A stretch of DNA of 64,000 nt from Leptospira hartskeerlii (GTDB lineage: Bacteria > Spirochaetota > Leptospiria > Leptospirales > Leptospiraceae). The position numbers were made by a program, and so were the translations under genes. The notes beneath the pieces were generated by a model. It saw only the letters and a list, made by a program, of their open reading frames with translations, had not been told where the DNA came from and ran no database searches. The stretch spans positions 313,595 to 377,594 of the forward strand of contig NZ_NPDL01000005.1 of NCBI RefSeq assembly GCF_002811475.1, read 5' to 3'. Positions 28,504-36,291 of the stretch are shown here, in pieces. Position 1 is the first letter of the stretch. Every line of letters begins with the position of its first letter.

Positions 28504-29142
28504 CTAGAGGATTGAGACCTTCCTGTCTTTGATGAAGAGCCGATCTTCGCAGAAGTATTTAACCGCGAGGGGCAGGATTTTATGTTCCTCTTTGAGAATG
28601 GCAAGAGTCAATTCTCTTTCGGTCATTCCTTCCTCGATTTTAACAACTCCTTGCAAAATAATAGGACCAGAATCCACACCTTCATCCACAAAATGAGCGG
28701 TGCAACCCGCGAACTTGACCCCATAATCGAATGCCTGTTTCTGAGCATGCAGACCGGTAAAGGAGGGAAGAAGAGAAGGGTGTATATTGATGATCCTATT
28801 TTGAAAGGCTCGGATGATTTCCGGTTTTAGAATTCTCATGTACCCGCAGGCCACGATCAGATCCGGGGAGATTTCTTCCAGGGTACGGAGAAGATCCAGA
28901 TGGTATTCTTCTTTTTTGGAATAAGACTTCCAGTCTAAAATTTTGGCCGGCACATTATGGCTAGCAGCAATCTGTATAGAACCTGCCTCAGGGTTGTCTG
29001 TGACTAAAAATGCAGGATTTCCGGGAATTTTTCCCTTTTGGATCACCTGAAGGACAGCTTTCAGGTTGCTCCCCCGCCCAGAGGCCAAAAAGACAAGCTT
29101 TTTTCTGGGTTTGGGAATCAGACTTGCCAAGAATTTTCGCAT
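28504..29142 (-). CDS. purN: Phosphoribosylglycinamide formyltransferase
   Basis: 212 aa. Transfers formyl from 10-formyl-THF to GAR in purine synthesis. Motifs: [40 protein letters not shown] with the catalytic His, and [13 protein letters not shown]. The N-terminus ([15 protein letters not shown]) is longer and more basic than usual by about 15 residues. It heads a purN-purH-membrane protein-exported protein run. Confidence 0.94.
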   Translation of the reverse strand: MRKFLASLIPKPRKKLVFLASGRGSNLKAVLQVIQKGKIPGNPAFLVTDNPEAGSIQIAASHNVPAKILDWKSYSKKEEYHLDLLRTLEEISPDLIVACGYMRILKPEIIRAFQNRIINIHPSLLPSFTGLHAQKQAFDYGVKFAGCTAHFVDEGVDSGPIILQGVVKIEEGMTERELTLAILKEEHKILPLAVKYFCEDRLFIKDRKVSIL

Positions 29143-29216
29143 CCGATACGATAAGAATTACCAGTCCACGTTAAGGCGGTCCGGAATTTTGTCGAAAAGT
29201 ATTTCAGGAGAGACAC

Positions 29217-29669
29217 ATGTCACTTGCTAGAAAATCGACGGCGTCCGTCGAACAGTATAAATCCAATGAAATTTCTACTGTGAGTCAGGGCCGGCTTATC
29301 GTGATGTTATATGAAGGGGCAATTCGCTTCCTGAACGTTGCCATCGAGAATAATACACCCCGCAAGTACGACGTGGTGAACAATAATATCCTAAAAGCCC
29401 AAGAAATTGTGACTGAACTGATGCTTGCTCTTAACATGGAGAACGGCGGAGAGGTTGCAAACAACCTTCTTGGAATTTATGTTTATATTAAAAAGCGCTT
29501 ATTAGAAGCCAATATGAAGAAGGACAGTGAGATCCTTTCCGAAATTATCAAATACCTGGAAGATCTAAAACTTGCTTGGGAAGAAATTGAGAAGAAGGAA
29601 AAAACTTCTTCCGTGGTTCCAATGCCTGCTGCCGGTTCGAGAGGTACTGGACTCTCTCTCCAAGGTTAG
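29217..29669 (+). CDS. fliS: Flagellar export chaperone FliS
   Basis: 150 aa. Helical-bundle chaperone that holds flagellin monomers before export. SVEQYKSNEISTVSQGRLIVMLYEGAIRFL is split here as the hallmark SxxQLIxMLYxGAIRFL-like helix; the helices NILKAQEIVTELMLALN and LLGIYVYIKKRLLEAN follow. The C-terminus has a short Ser/Ala/Gly tail. AGGAGAG lies upstream of the ATG. It is the first gene of a three-gene run with a coiled-coil and a J-domain gene. Confidence 0.93.
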   Translation: MSLARKSTASVEQYKSNEISTVSQGRLIVMLYEGAIRFLNVAIENNTPRKYDVVNNNILKAQEIVTELMLALNMENGGEVANNLLGIYVYIKKRLLEANMKKDSEILSEIIKYLEDLKLAWEEIEKKEKTSSVVPMPAAGSRGTGLSLQG

Positions 29670-29677
29670 GACTTTTA

Positions 29678-30112
29678 ATGGCGGGTAGGGTTCCTAAAAA
29701 TCTAAATTCTACGGAAGAAAAACTTTTCTCTTATTACGAGGAGAAAATTTCCTTTTTGGATAAACTGATAGAACTCCAAAAACGCCAGTTGCAAATCTTG
29801 GGTTTTGGAGACGGAGAAGGCACTGCCAAGCTGGAAATCCAAAATTCAGATCTAGTCGAAAAGATGAAACGACTGGACCGTAAGATCGAACAATTAGAAG
29901 AATCTTCTCCTCAAACTCTGGAAATTATTCGACTCTCCGATACGATCTTCCAAAAATTGGAGGAGTCCAGGGATTTGAATTCCCAAGTAGGGGAAAAGAT
30001 GGAGATCATTCTGCAGGAATATCGCAAAGAGTTGAACTTGGTTCAATCCAAGATCCAACTCAAAAAATTCCTAGCTCATAGGAAGTTAGGTTGGAAGACG
30101 GGGACCTGCTGA
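29678..30112 (+). CDS. Coiled-coil protein, possible FlgN/FliT-type flagellar chaperone
   Basis: 144 aa, almost entirely helical with heptad-like spacing (LDKLIELQKRQLQIL, VEKMKRLDRKIEQLEES, GEKMEIILQEYRKEL). No sequence motif fixes the family. It lies 8 bp behind fliS, and small coiled-coil chaperones (FliT, FlgN) often sit there, so that role is inferred from size, helicity and place only. Its 3' end overlaps the J-domain gene by 22 bp. Confidence 0.65.
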   Translation: MAGRVPKNLNSTEEKLFSYYEEKISFLDKLIELQKRQLQILGFGDGEGTAKLEIQNSDLVEKMKRLDRKIEQLEESSPQTLEIIRLSDTIFQKLEESRDLNSQVGEKMEIILQEYRKELNLVQSKIQLKKFLAHRKLGWKTGTC

Positions 30113-30573
30113 GCCGTGCCCTGGACTTTTACGGACTCCCCAAAAAATTCGACGCAAATCTAGTCCGGAGCAGATTCCGGGAACTTTCTCGTAAATATCA
30201 TCCGGATTCCGGAGAATATGAAACGGATCTTTTGTTTAAGGAATTGGTCCAATTAAGGGATGTTTTGTTATCTTCTCTCCAAAACGATTCTTTTGTAATT
30301 TTAGAAAATTCTAAAGAAGATCCGGAAGGATTTCAATTTTATAAGCTCGCTAAACAAAAAGCTGCCCAAGCGATCGAAAAATATTTTCAGTTCACTGACG
30401 GAAATCCGGTATACTTAAAGAAAGAAGATAATCCGGCACTTCTACGTTTAAGAGAAGAATTAGAAACCGCTAAAAAAGAATTGGAAGAGTTTTTGGAAAA
30501 ATTTCCCAAAAGTATCTGGAAAGAAGATACTGAGAGCACTCTTAAAAAGATAAGCGTATGGTTTAAAGATTAA
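30091..30573 (+). CDS. J-domain protein encoded next to fliS
   Basis: 160 aa. Residues ~5-60 read as a J domain: ALDFYGLPKKFD, then SRFRELSRKYHPDSGEYETD with the invariant HPD at 37-39, then FKELVQLRDVLLSSL. The C-terminal half is a helical, charged region without G/F, zinc or C-terminal substrate domains, so it is a type III co-chaperone. The start is TTG at 30091 inside the preceding gene. It presumably recruits DnaK to a local client, perhaps flagellar (inference from operon). It overlaps the convergent lipoprotein gene by 4 bp. Confidence 0.78.
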   Translation: MEDGDLLSRALDFYGLPKKFDANLVRSRFRELSRKYHPDSGEYETDLLFKELVQLRDVLLSSLQNDSFVILENSKEDPEGFQFYKLAKQKAAQAIEKYFQFTDGNPVYLKKEDNPALLRLREELETAKKELEEFLEKFPKSIWKEDTESTLKKISVWFKD

Positions 30574-31085
30574 GGGACTTGTAATGTATTCGAAGGCATA
30601 GAGAATACATAGATATCTTTTGTTCCACTATTCAGATCCAAAGAGATCACTGAAGATCTAAGAGTTACGTAATCCCCTGAATTTAAAGTAGCCACAATCT
30701 TACAGACTCTGTTCGTATTTTCTCCAGCGCCAGGAACTGCGAGTGGACCGGCAGTCGGATTTACTTCTATTGAATATTCTTTTGGTTGGTTTGGAAGCAT
30801 ATTCAAAGGAAGTTCACATGCTTTTCCGGAAGAAAAATCTGCAGGATTCCTAGATGCGTCCGCAGTACTTCCTGTATACAAAGTATAACCGCTAAAAAAT
30901 GCTTCCGGATTTCCGGCCCTCAATCTGAGTTCGTAAACTCCAGTACCGATCAAAGTGATTCCCACCAAAGTAGGCGGCGTCGTTACGATCCGATTTGTGG
31001 AATAATTATAACAAGATACTAAGGAAAGGATGAGTAGTAGATTAGAGAAGAATATACATATTCTTCTGGATAAAAAAAGATTCAT
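30570..31085 (-). CDS. Hypothetical lipoprotein
   Basis: 171 aa. Signal peptide ends in lipobox LVSC (Cys near 25). The mature part (TPPTLVGITLIGTGVYELRLRAGNPEAFFSGY) resembles a short beta-sandwich domain followed by a Cys-containing loop region. No family recognised. Its ATG directly abuts the HNH gene's stop, so they are co-transcribed. Confidence 0.72.
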   Translation of the reverse strand: MNLFLSRRICIFFSNLLLILSLVSCYNYSTNRIVTTPPTLVGITLIGTGVYELRLRAGNPEAFFSGYTLYTGSTADASRNPADFSSGKACELPLNMLPNQPKEYSIEVNPTAGPLAVPGAGENTNRVCKIVATLNSGDYVTLRSSVISLDLNSGTKDIYVFSMPSNTLQVP

Positions 31086-31637
31086 TTAGCTGTGTATATA
31101 ATCCGCCCAGCCGAATTTTTCGACCAATTGGGTGGATACTGAAAATTGTGGAAAACGTCTCTTGTTTGTCGACCGATTTTCAGGGATCTCCCACTTGAGT
31201 TCTTGGAGAAGTTTGTTTCCTTTTCTGGTATTGCAGTCCCGGCAAGCTGTGACCAGGTTTTCCCAGGTATGATAATCCTTCGGTTTTTTTTCCCGAGGGA
31301 TCTCTTCCCAACGACTTTTAGGGATCACATGATCTAAGGTAAGTTTGGAAGAAGGAAGTTTACGCCTGCAGTAGACGCATTCATGATCATCTCGCAGGAA
31401 TATATTTTCTCTAGAGAGCTTATGCTTACGTTTAGGGACCTTGTAATAGTCTGTGAGTAGAATAATTCGTGGAGTGGATAACTTAAGCTTTTCAGACCTG
31501 ATAAATAGGCCTTTTTCGTCTTTAATGAGTTCTGCTTTTCTAAGAATAAGAAGGATAACGGCGTCTTTAACGGTCCGGATCGCAACCGGGACATAGGTCG
31601 CGTTCAGCACCAACACAGGTTGGGTTAGAACATCCAT
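31086..31637 (-). CDS. HNH endonuclease-like protein
   Basis: 183 aa. The C-terminal half is an HNH/zinc-finger nuclease: CVYC and CRDC supply four zinc-binding Cys, LDHVIPKSRW holds the first His, and WENLVTACRDCNTRKGNK the Asn/second His region. The N-terminal half (VLVLNATYVPVAIRTVKDAVILLILRKAELI) is typical of the widespread stand-alone HNH proteins of bacteria (5-methylcytosine-type annotation is common). The target is unknown. No intron, intein or phage genes surround it. Confidence 0.88.
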   Translation of the reverse strand: MDVLTQPVLVLNATYVPVAIRTVKDAVILLILRKAELIKDEKGLFIRSEKLKLSTPRIILLTDYYKVPKRKHKLSRENIFLRDDHECVYCRRKLPSSKLTLDHVIPKSRWEEIPREKKPKDYHTWENLVTACRDCNTRKGNKLLQELKWEIPENRSTNKRRFPQFSVSTQLVEKFGWADYIHS

Positions 31638-31684
31638 ATCTAACCAAACTGTATAGATTCATAAAATTATGTCGAGTAAAAGTA

Positions 31685-32314
31685 TTATTTCCCGGAACGT
31701 TTCTTTTTGATCGTGAAATATAGAACAAGGGCTAATACAAGAATTCCTAATAATGCAAAGACTGTAATTTGGCCTTGGTGGACTAAGTTACTGAGCTGGT
31801 CCAAATTTTTTGCACCATAGTGACCAAGATAAACCCAGATCGGAACAGAGATCGCCGCAGCGAACATATCCAAAAACAAAAATCTAAAGAAGGAAATTCG
31901 ATCCGAAGTCCCGGCAGTTAGATAGATTGGCATCCTAAGACCTGGCATGAACCTAGCCATGAATACAACCCAATTTCCGTATTGGGAAAATTTCTCCTGA
32001 ACTTTGGAAAATCTTTCCGGGGTTAAAAATTTGGCGATAAAAGGAATTTGTAGTACCTTCTCTCCAAAAACCCTTCCGAGTAAAAATACGGAACCGTCTC
32101 CTACAAGAACTCCAGCCATTCCTACTCCGAACATTACATGTTCATTTGCGTAGCCTAAACCAGCTAAAACTCCTCCGGAAACCAGGGAGATATCCTCAGG
32201 GATCGGAAGACCGAAACCGCATAGAATAAGGGTAGAGAAAACTGCTAGGTAAGAGAACTCATTTCCAAAGCGGGAAAAAAAATTTACTAAGTCCGGGATA
32301 TTAACTAGATCCAT
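31685..32314 (-). CDS. DedA-family membrane protein
   Basis: 209 aa. Four or more membrane helices with the DedA/SNARE-associated core: GFGLPIPEDISLVSGGVLAG, the motif FMARFMPGLRMPIYLTAG (Arg and Pro conserved), and GAKNL. DedA proteins are linked to undecaprenyl-phosphate or phospholipid flipping and envelope stability. AGAAGCATTC lies before the ATG; no strong SD. It stands alone, divergent from dgt. Confidence 0.9.
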   Translation of the reverse strand: MDLVNIPDLVNFFSRFGNEFSYLAVFSTLILCGFGLPIPEDISLVSGGVLAGLGYANEHVMFGVGMAGVLVGDGSVFLLGRVFGEKVLQIPFIAKFLTPERFSKVQEKFSQYGNWVVFMARFMPGLRMPIYLTAGTSDRISFFRFLFLDMFAAAISVPIWVYLGHYGAKNLDQLSNLVHQGQITVFALLGILVLALVLYFTIKKKRSGK

Positions 32315-32437
32315 GAATGCTTCTATCTATTCCGAGTAGAATTGCACCAGTGAAACTTATCCAGAGCAAATTGGAACCGAAAAACTAGATTTGTTTGGCT
32401 TGCTTTTAAGTCTTTTTAGGTTCCAAATTGGTTTCAG

Positions 32438-33586
32438 GTGCAAAAAGACAGAAACCAAATTATCCAAGCCGAAAATTCTCTATTAGCAAGCTACGCAGTT
32501 TTACAGGACGAAACTGGAGGAAGAGAATACAAAGAAGAAGAACACCCGTACCGTATTCCTTTCCAAAGAGATAGAGACAGGGTAGTTCACTCCAGCGCAT
32601 TCAAAAGATTACAATATAAAACCCAAGTGTTCGTTTACTCAGTAGGGGAAAATTATCGCAATCGCCTCACTCATACTTTAGAAGTTGCAGGGATTTCTAG
32701 AACGATCGCTTCCGCATTAGGACTCAATTCTTTACTTGCAGAAACGATCGCACTCGCTCATGACCTAGGCCATACGCCTTTCGGACATGCAGGCCAAGAT
32801 ATGCTTTCCGATTTGATGGGCGAATTCGGTGGATTCGAACATAACAAACAATCGGTGAGGATCGTTACAATGTTGGAAACACGTTATCCGGAATTCCCTG
32901 GATTAAATCTTTCCAAAGAGACCATAAAAGGTATGATGAAACACGGAGCGGAATATGGCGGTTCCAATTTTGGAAAGGAAAGAAAAGAAGAAGGCCCGAG
33001 TTTAGAAGCACAATGTGCGGATGTAGCGGATGAGATCGCGTATACTAGTCATGATATAGATGATGGATTAGAAATGGGATATCTAAAAGCGGAAGATCTG
33101 AATTCACTGTCCCTTTGGGCAGAAACTTCTGAAATATTGAAAGGTAAATTTCCAAAACTAGCTGGAAAAGTATTCGTTCGAACTGTAATCAGAGAACTGA
33201 CCAATAGTATGGTTTCTAATATGATCAGAACTATTGAATCGAGGATCTCCGATTGGAAAATTTCGGATCGAAATGATTTGAATCTTGCCTACCAAGATGG
33301 AAAAAGGATCGCAACGTACGAGCCCGCTTATGGGGAGAAGGTCCGGGAATTAAAATCCTTTTTATACAAAACATTGTATAGACATCCTTCCGTAATAGTT
33401 ACAAGCGATAGAGGGAGAGATATTATAGAAACATTATTTTTCCATTTCAGAAAACAGCCTGACTCAATTCCAGAAACCTACAAGAGAAGGATCGAAAAAG
33501 AAGGCCTCGAAAGATGTGTATGCGATTATGTTGCCGGTATGACGGACAGATACGCAGAAGAAATGGCATCTACGATAGGAAAATAG
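32438..33586 (+). CDS. dgt: dGTPase/HD-domain deoxynucleoside triphosphohydrolase
   Basis: 382 aa. Hydrolyses dGTP or other dNTPs to deoxynucleoside and triphosphate. HD metal motif: RNRLTHTLEVAGI, ALAHDLGHTPFGHAG, then DVADEIAYTSHDIDDG. The N-terminal RDRDRVVHSSAFKRLQYKTQVF is diagnostic of dNTP triphosphohydrolases. Start is GTG at 32438; no ATG is available nearby. An 8-bp inverted repeat TTGGAACC/GGTTCCAA (32371-32378 and 32419-32426) lies just before it. Confidence 0.93.
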   Translation: MQKDRNQIIQAENSLLASYAVLQDETGGREYKEEEHPYRIPFQRDRDRVVHSSAFKRLQYKTQVFVYSVGENYRNRLTHTLEVAGISRTIASALGLNSLLAETIALAHDLGHTPFGHAGQDMLSDLMGEFGGFEHNKQSVRIVTMLETRYPEFPGLNLSKETIKGMMKHGAEYGGSNFGKERKEEGPSLEAQCADVADEIAYTSHDIDDGLEMGYLKAEDLNSLSLWAETSEILKGKFPKLAGKVFVRTVIRELTNSMVSNMIRTIESRISDWKISDRNDLNLAYQDGKRIATYEPAYGEKVRELKSFLYKTLYRHPSVIVTSDRGRDIIETLFFHFRKQPDSIPETYKRRIEKEGLERCVCDYVAGMTDRYAEEMASTIGK

Positions 33587-33628
33587 ACTCCGACCGCATT
33601 TGCGTGCTTAAATTTTTGAAACATGTTA

Positions 33629-34741
33629 TTATCTGATAGAAAGAATTGTTTCTTCCAGAGCAATTAAGAGAGAATCTACTTCTTCTTCTGTTGTATATAA
33701 TCCAGTGGAAATTCGGATCGCTCTGAGAGCTTCTTCATTGGTATAACCCATTGCTAAAAGAGAAGGCGCTGCTTCTCTGGACCTGGATTTGCAAGAAGAT
33801 CCTGTGGAAACTGCAAATCCTTTCTCTTCCATTCCCATCATAAAAAAGTCAAGATCGTCCAAAGGAAGCAATGCAAACGTTGTGGAGAATAGCCTTGCTG
33901 AATTCTCCGCTACAATTTCCGCACCTAAACTTTTGAGTTTGGATTCTATCTTATTTCTATAATATTCTAATCTTTTGTTCTTATTCTCCATTTCAGCAAA
34001 CTGGATCTTTGCAGCTTCTGCCAAGGCTAAAATAGAAGGAGAATTTTCCGTTCCGGCCCTATGTCCGTTCTCCTGATTTCCACCCTGGAACACTCCACCT
34101 TCCGGAAGATGTTTCGGATCGAACCATAGAACGGAAGAGCCGAGTCCTCCGCCGATTTTATGACCGGAGAATGTGAATCCGTTTAGAACTGAAAATGGCA
34201 CAGGAATTTTTGAGAATGACTGGATTAAATCGGAATAAAAAGGCATTCCATATTTAGCGGAAACTTCGGCTAATTCTTCGATCGGTTGGATGACTCCTGT
34301 TTCATTGCCTGCGTGTAGGATAAACACAGGACCCGGCTCATTCTTCAGATGAGACTCTAATTCTGAAATTGAAACAAGTCCCGATTTATCTGTGCCCAAA
34401 ACTTTATAAGGAATTCCTAAACTTCTAAAGGAAGAATACATGGCGGCATGTTCGAAAGGAGAAAGATATGCGGTTGTTTTGATGGATTGTTTTGCAAAGT
34501 AAATTAAAGAATAATCCGCTTCCGTTCCTGAGGATACGAAAACAAATCCTTTCGGATCTTTTCCAGTGAGTTTTGCTAAAACTTTCCTAGCTTCTTCAAT
34601 CTTACCCTGCCTTGCTAACGAAAAGCGAGTAGGCCCGGAGGGATTAAAAAAGTCTTCCTCGTATTCTTCTAAGATCTTAGTTAATAAACCTGGAATTGGA
34701 GGATGGGTCGCATTATAATCGAAGTATTTAATTCTTTTCAT
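33629..34741 (-). CDS. Cysteine desulfurase (class V aminotransferase fold)
   Basis: 370 aa PLP enzyme of the NifS/IscS group that supplies sulfur for Fe-S clusters or tRNA thiolation. HAGNETGVIQPI, the PLP lysine in FSGHKIGGGLG, GGNQENGHRAGTEN, and the active-site Cys in STGSSCKSRS are all visible. The short spacing after the Cys and RSREAAPSLLAMG match NifS-like group I enzymes. Its start overlaps the 3' end of the upstream TPR-like gene by 14 bp. Confidence 0.92.
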   Translation of the reverse strand: MKRIKYFDYNATHPPIPGLLTKILEEYEEDFFNPSGPTRFSLARQGKIEEARKVLAKLTGKDPKGFVFVSSGTEADYSLIYFAKQSIKTTAYLSPFEHAAMYSSFRSLGIPYKVLGTDKSGLVSISELESHLKNEPGPVFILHAGNETGVIQPIEELAEVSAKYGMPFYSDLIQSFSKIPVPFSVLNGFTFSGHKIGGGLGSSVLWFDPKHLPEGGVFQGGNQENGHRAGTENSPSILALAEAAKIQFAEMENKNKRLEYYRNKIESKLKSLGAEIVAENSARLFSTTFALLPLDDLDFFMMGMEEKGFAVSTGSSCKSRSREAAPSLLAMGYTNEEALRAIRISTGLYTTEEEVDSLLIALEETILSIR

Positions 34742-36176
34742 CGAAAATATCGTCTGCTTCTTCGTATCTTCCTTTTCGACGAAGTGTGTACTGCAATAGT
34801 TTCTTTTTATCTTCGATCAGGTCGTCGTAACCGGACTTATCATTGCGATAATTTGGATCTACCGTGTAGACTTCCGTATCTAAAGCATCCAATTCTTTGA
34901 GTGCTTGGTCAAAATCGGATTCATGCAATAAACATCTGACTCTCATTAGTTTAGCTTGGAATCTTGTGCCAAGATCGGTTGCGGAAGACTTATACACTGC
35001 CTCGAACATATCCTTTGCTTTTTTTCTATAATTGGAATCTCTATCTCCTAATTTATAGAATAGTTGAGCATTTCGGTTCAAGTTGGAATAAAATACCTTC
35101 GCTCCTTCCGTATCTGAAGCCTCACAAGGGATCGCAGCGATTGCACTTGCTCCCCAATATTTTGCCTCAGCAGGAATGGCTCTTGTGGAACAGGAAAAAT
35201 ATAGAACTCTTGTGAATAAGGAGACTGATTCTTCCGGCGAAAGTGATGGATGAGATTCATCCGTTCTAAGTCTGAGCAACTCTAATGTTTTCATTAGAAG
35301 TGTTTTATATTTATTCGCGGTTAATGTAGTTGTATCCGGATAATCTTCGGAAAATACAATAGGAGAAGATTGAGACTCTGTGATCTTTTTCCAGATTCGG
35401 ATCTCTTTGGGAAGATCTTCCGTTACATTCTGTTCTTCTTCCTTATTACAACTGAAACTGAAAAAATTCAGGATACGTTTCCACCAAGGAATAGACGGAG
35501 GCTTTACTTCTTTCAATTTTTCGAATACTAGTTCTTCTATTCTTTGGATTGCTTGGAAATGAGCGAGTATCGCTTCTTCCGGACGACAAGAAGCAAAAGA
35601 AGAAATCCTGATCTTCTCTAATAAACTTTTGCCTGCGATTTCCGGTTTGTCTTTTCCTAGGGAGCCTTGAGTCGGTGGAGAATTGTATCCGTCAAAGGGA
35701 TTATAGTTTAAGGCTCTTTTATAATAATCTAAAGCTTCCAGAGGGATCTGGTAGAATTCTTCCCAGTATTCGAATGGATCCACAGGTTTTTCTCCTGTGG
35801 AAAATTTGGTCTCGCTCGGATTCGAAAGTCTTTCCATGGTCCAGCCTTGGTGTTTTGCTTCCATCCAGCTTGGAATCCTAAAAATATCTCCGGTACCTTC
35901 TTTCCCAATTCTATAGGCGCGGACGCAGGCTCTGGACAATTGGTCCGTTCTGAGATAATGTTCAATCTGTCTGTATTCTACTTTTTCAGATAATAGATCG
36001 TCTCCCTTGGACTGCAATTTTGCTGAAAGAGAGGGATTTAAGACGGGAGGTTCCAACCAAAGAGCGAAGGAACGTAAAATTTGGAATCTTCTGGGATAGA
36101 TATAGATCGCTGCCAGGGTCCAAATCAACAAAAGTGTTAAGAATAACTTTTTCTTTTCTTTTAGAATGCTGAACAA
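34728..36176 (-). CDS. Membrane-anchored TPR-like protein
   Basis: 482 aa. One N-terminal anchor (KLFLTLLLIWTLAAIYIY), then a largely helical protein. TPR-like pairs are suggested at ALDYYKRALNYNPFDGYNSP and near the C-terminus (LMRVRCLLHESDFDQALKELDALD, RRKGRYEEADDIFDE). No enzyme motif. It overlaps the cysteine desulfurase by 14 bp, so both are co-expressed, but the functional link is unknown. It is divergent from the TPR gene at 36292. Confidence 0.75.
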   Translation of the reverse strand: MFSILKEKKKLFLTLLLIWTLAAIYIYPRRFQILRSFALWLEPPVLNPSLSAKLQSKGDDLLSEKVEYRQIEHYLRTDQLSRACVRAYRIGKEGTGDIFRIPSWMEAKHQGWTMERLSNPSETKFSTGEKPVDPFEYWEEFYQIPLEALDYYKRALNYNPFDGYNSPPTQGSLGKDKPEIAGKSLLEKIRISSFASCRPEEAILAHFQAIQRIEELVFEKLKEVKPPSIPWWKRILNFFSFSCNKEEEQNVTEDLPKEIRIWKKITESQSSPIVFSEDYPDTTTLTANKYKTLLMKTLELLRLRTDESHPSLSPEESVSLFTRVLYFSCSTRAIPAEAKYWGASAIAAIPCEASDTEGAKVFYSNLNRNAQLFYKLGDRDSNYRKKAKDMFEAVYKSSATDLGTRFQAKLMRVRCLLHESDFDQALKELDALDTEVYTVDPNYRNDKSGYDDLIEDKKKLLQYTLRRKGRYEEADDIFDEKN

Positions 36177-36291
36177 TTTCTTTCCTTAGGTTCCGGAAAA
36201 TTCGTTAGACGAATAGAGTCCCTCGCTTGAGAGTAGAGAGAGTGAAGATTTCGTTTTTTTCGATTCCAAACCCTATACAAGTCCGGGGATT

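Noticed and set aside
28503..28604. Upstream in-frame start for purH
   Set aside because: The extra 34 residues are Ser/Lys-rich, lie within purN, and do not match the family N-terminus, which begins near [11 protein letters not shown].
31086..31637. HNH protein as homing endonuclease or defence nuclease
   Set aside because: No intron, intein, methylase or phage genes nearby; the family is widespread as a stand-alone housekeeping-like gene.
32371..32426. Inverted repeat TTGGAACC/GGTTCCAA before dgt
   Set aside because: Only eight pairs with a 40-base interval and an off-register extension; too weak to call a riboswitch or operator. Noted in the dgt entry only.
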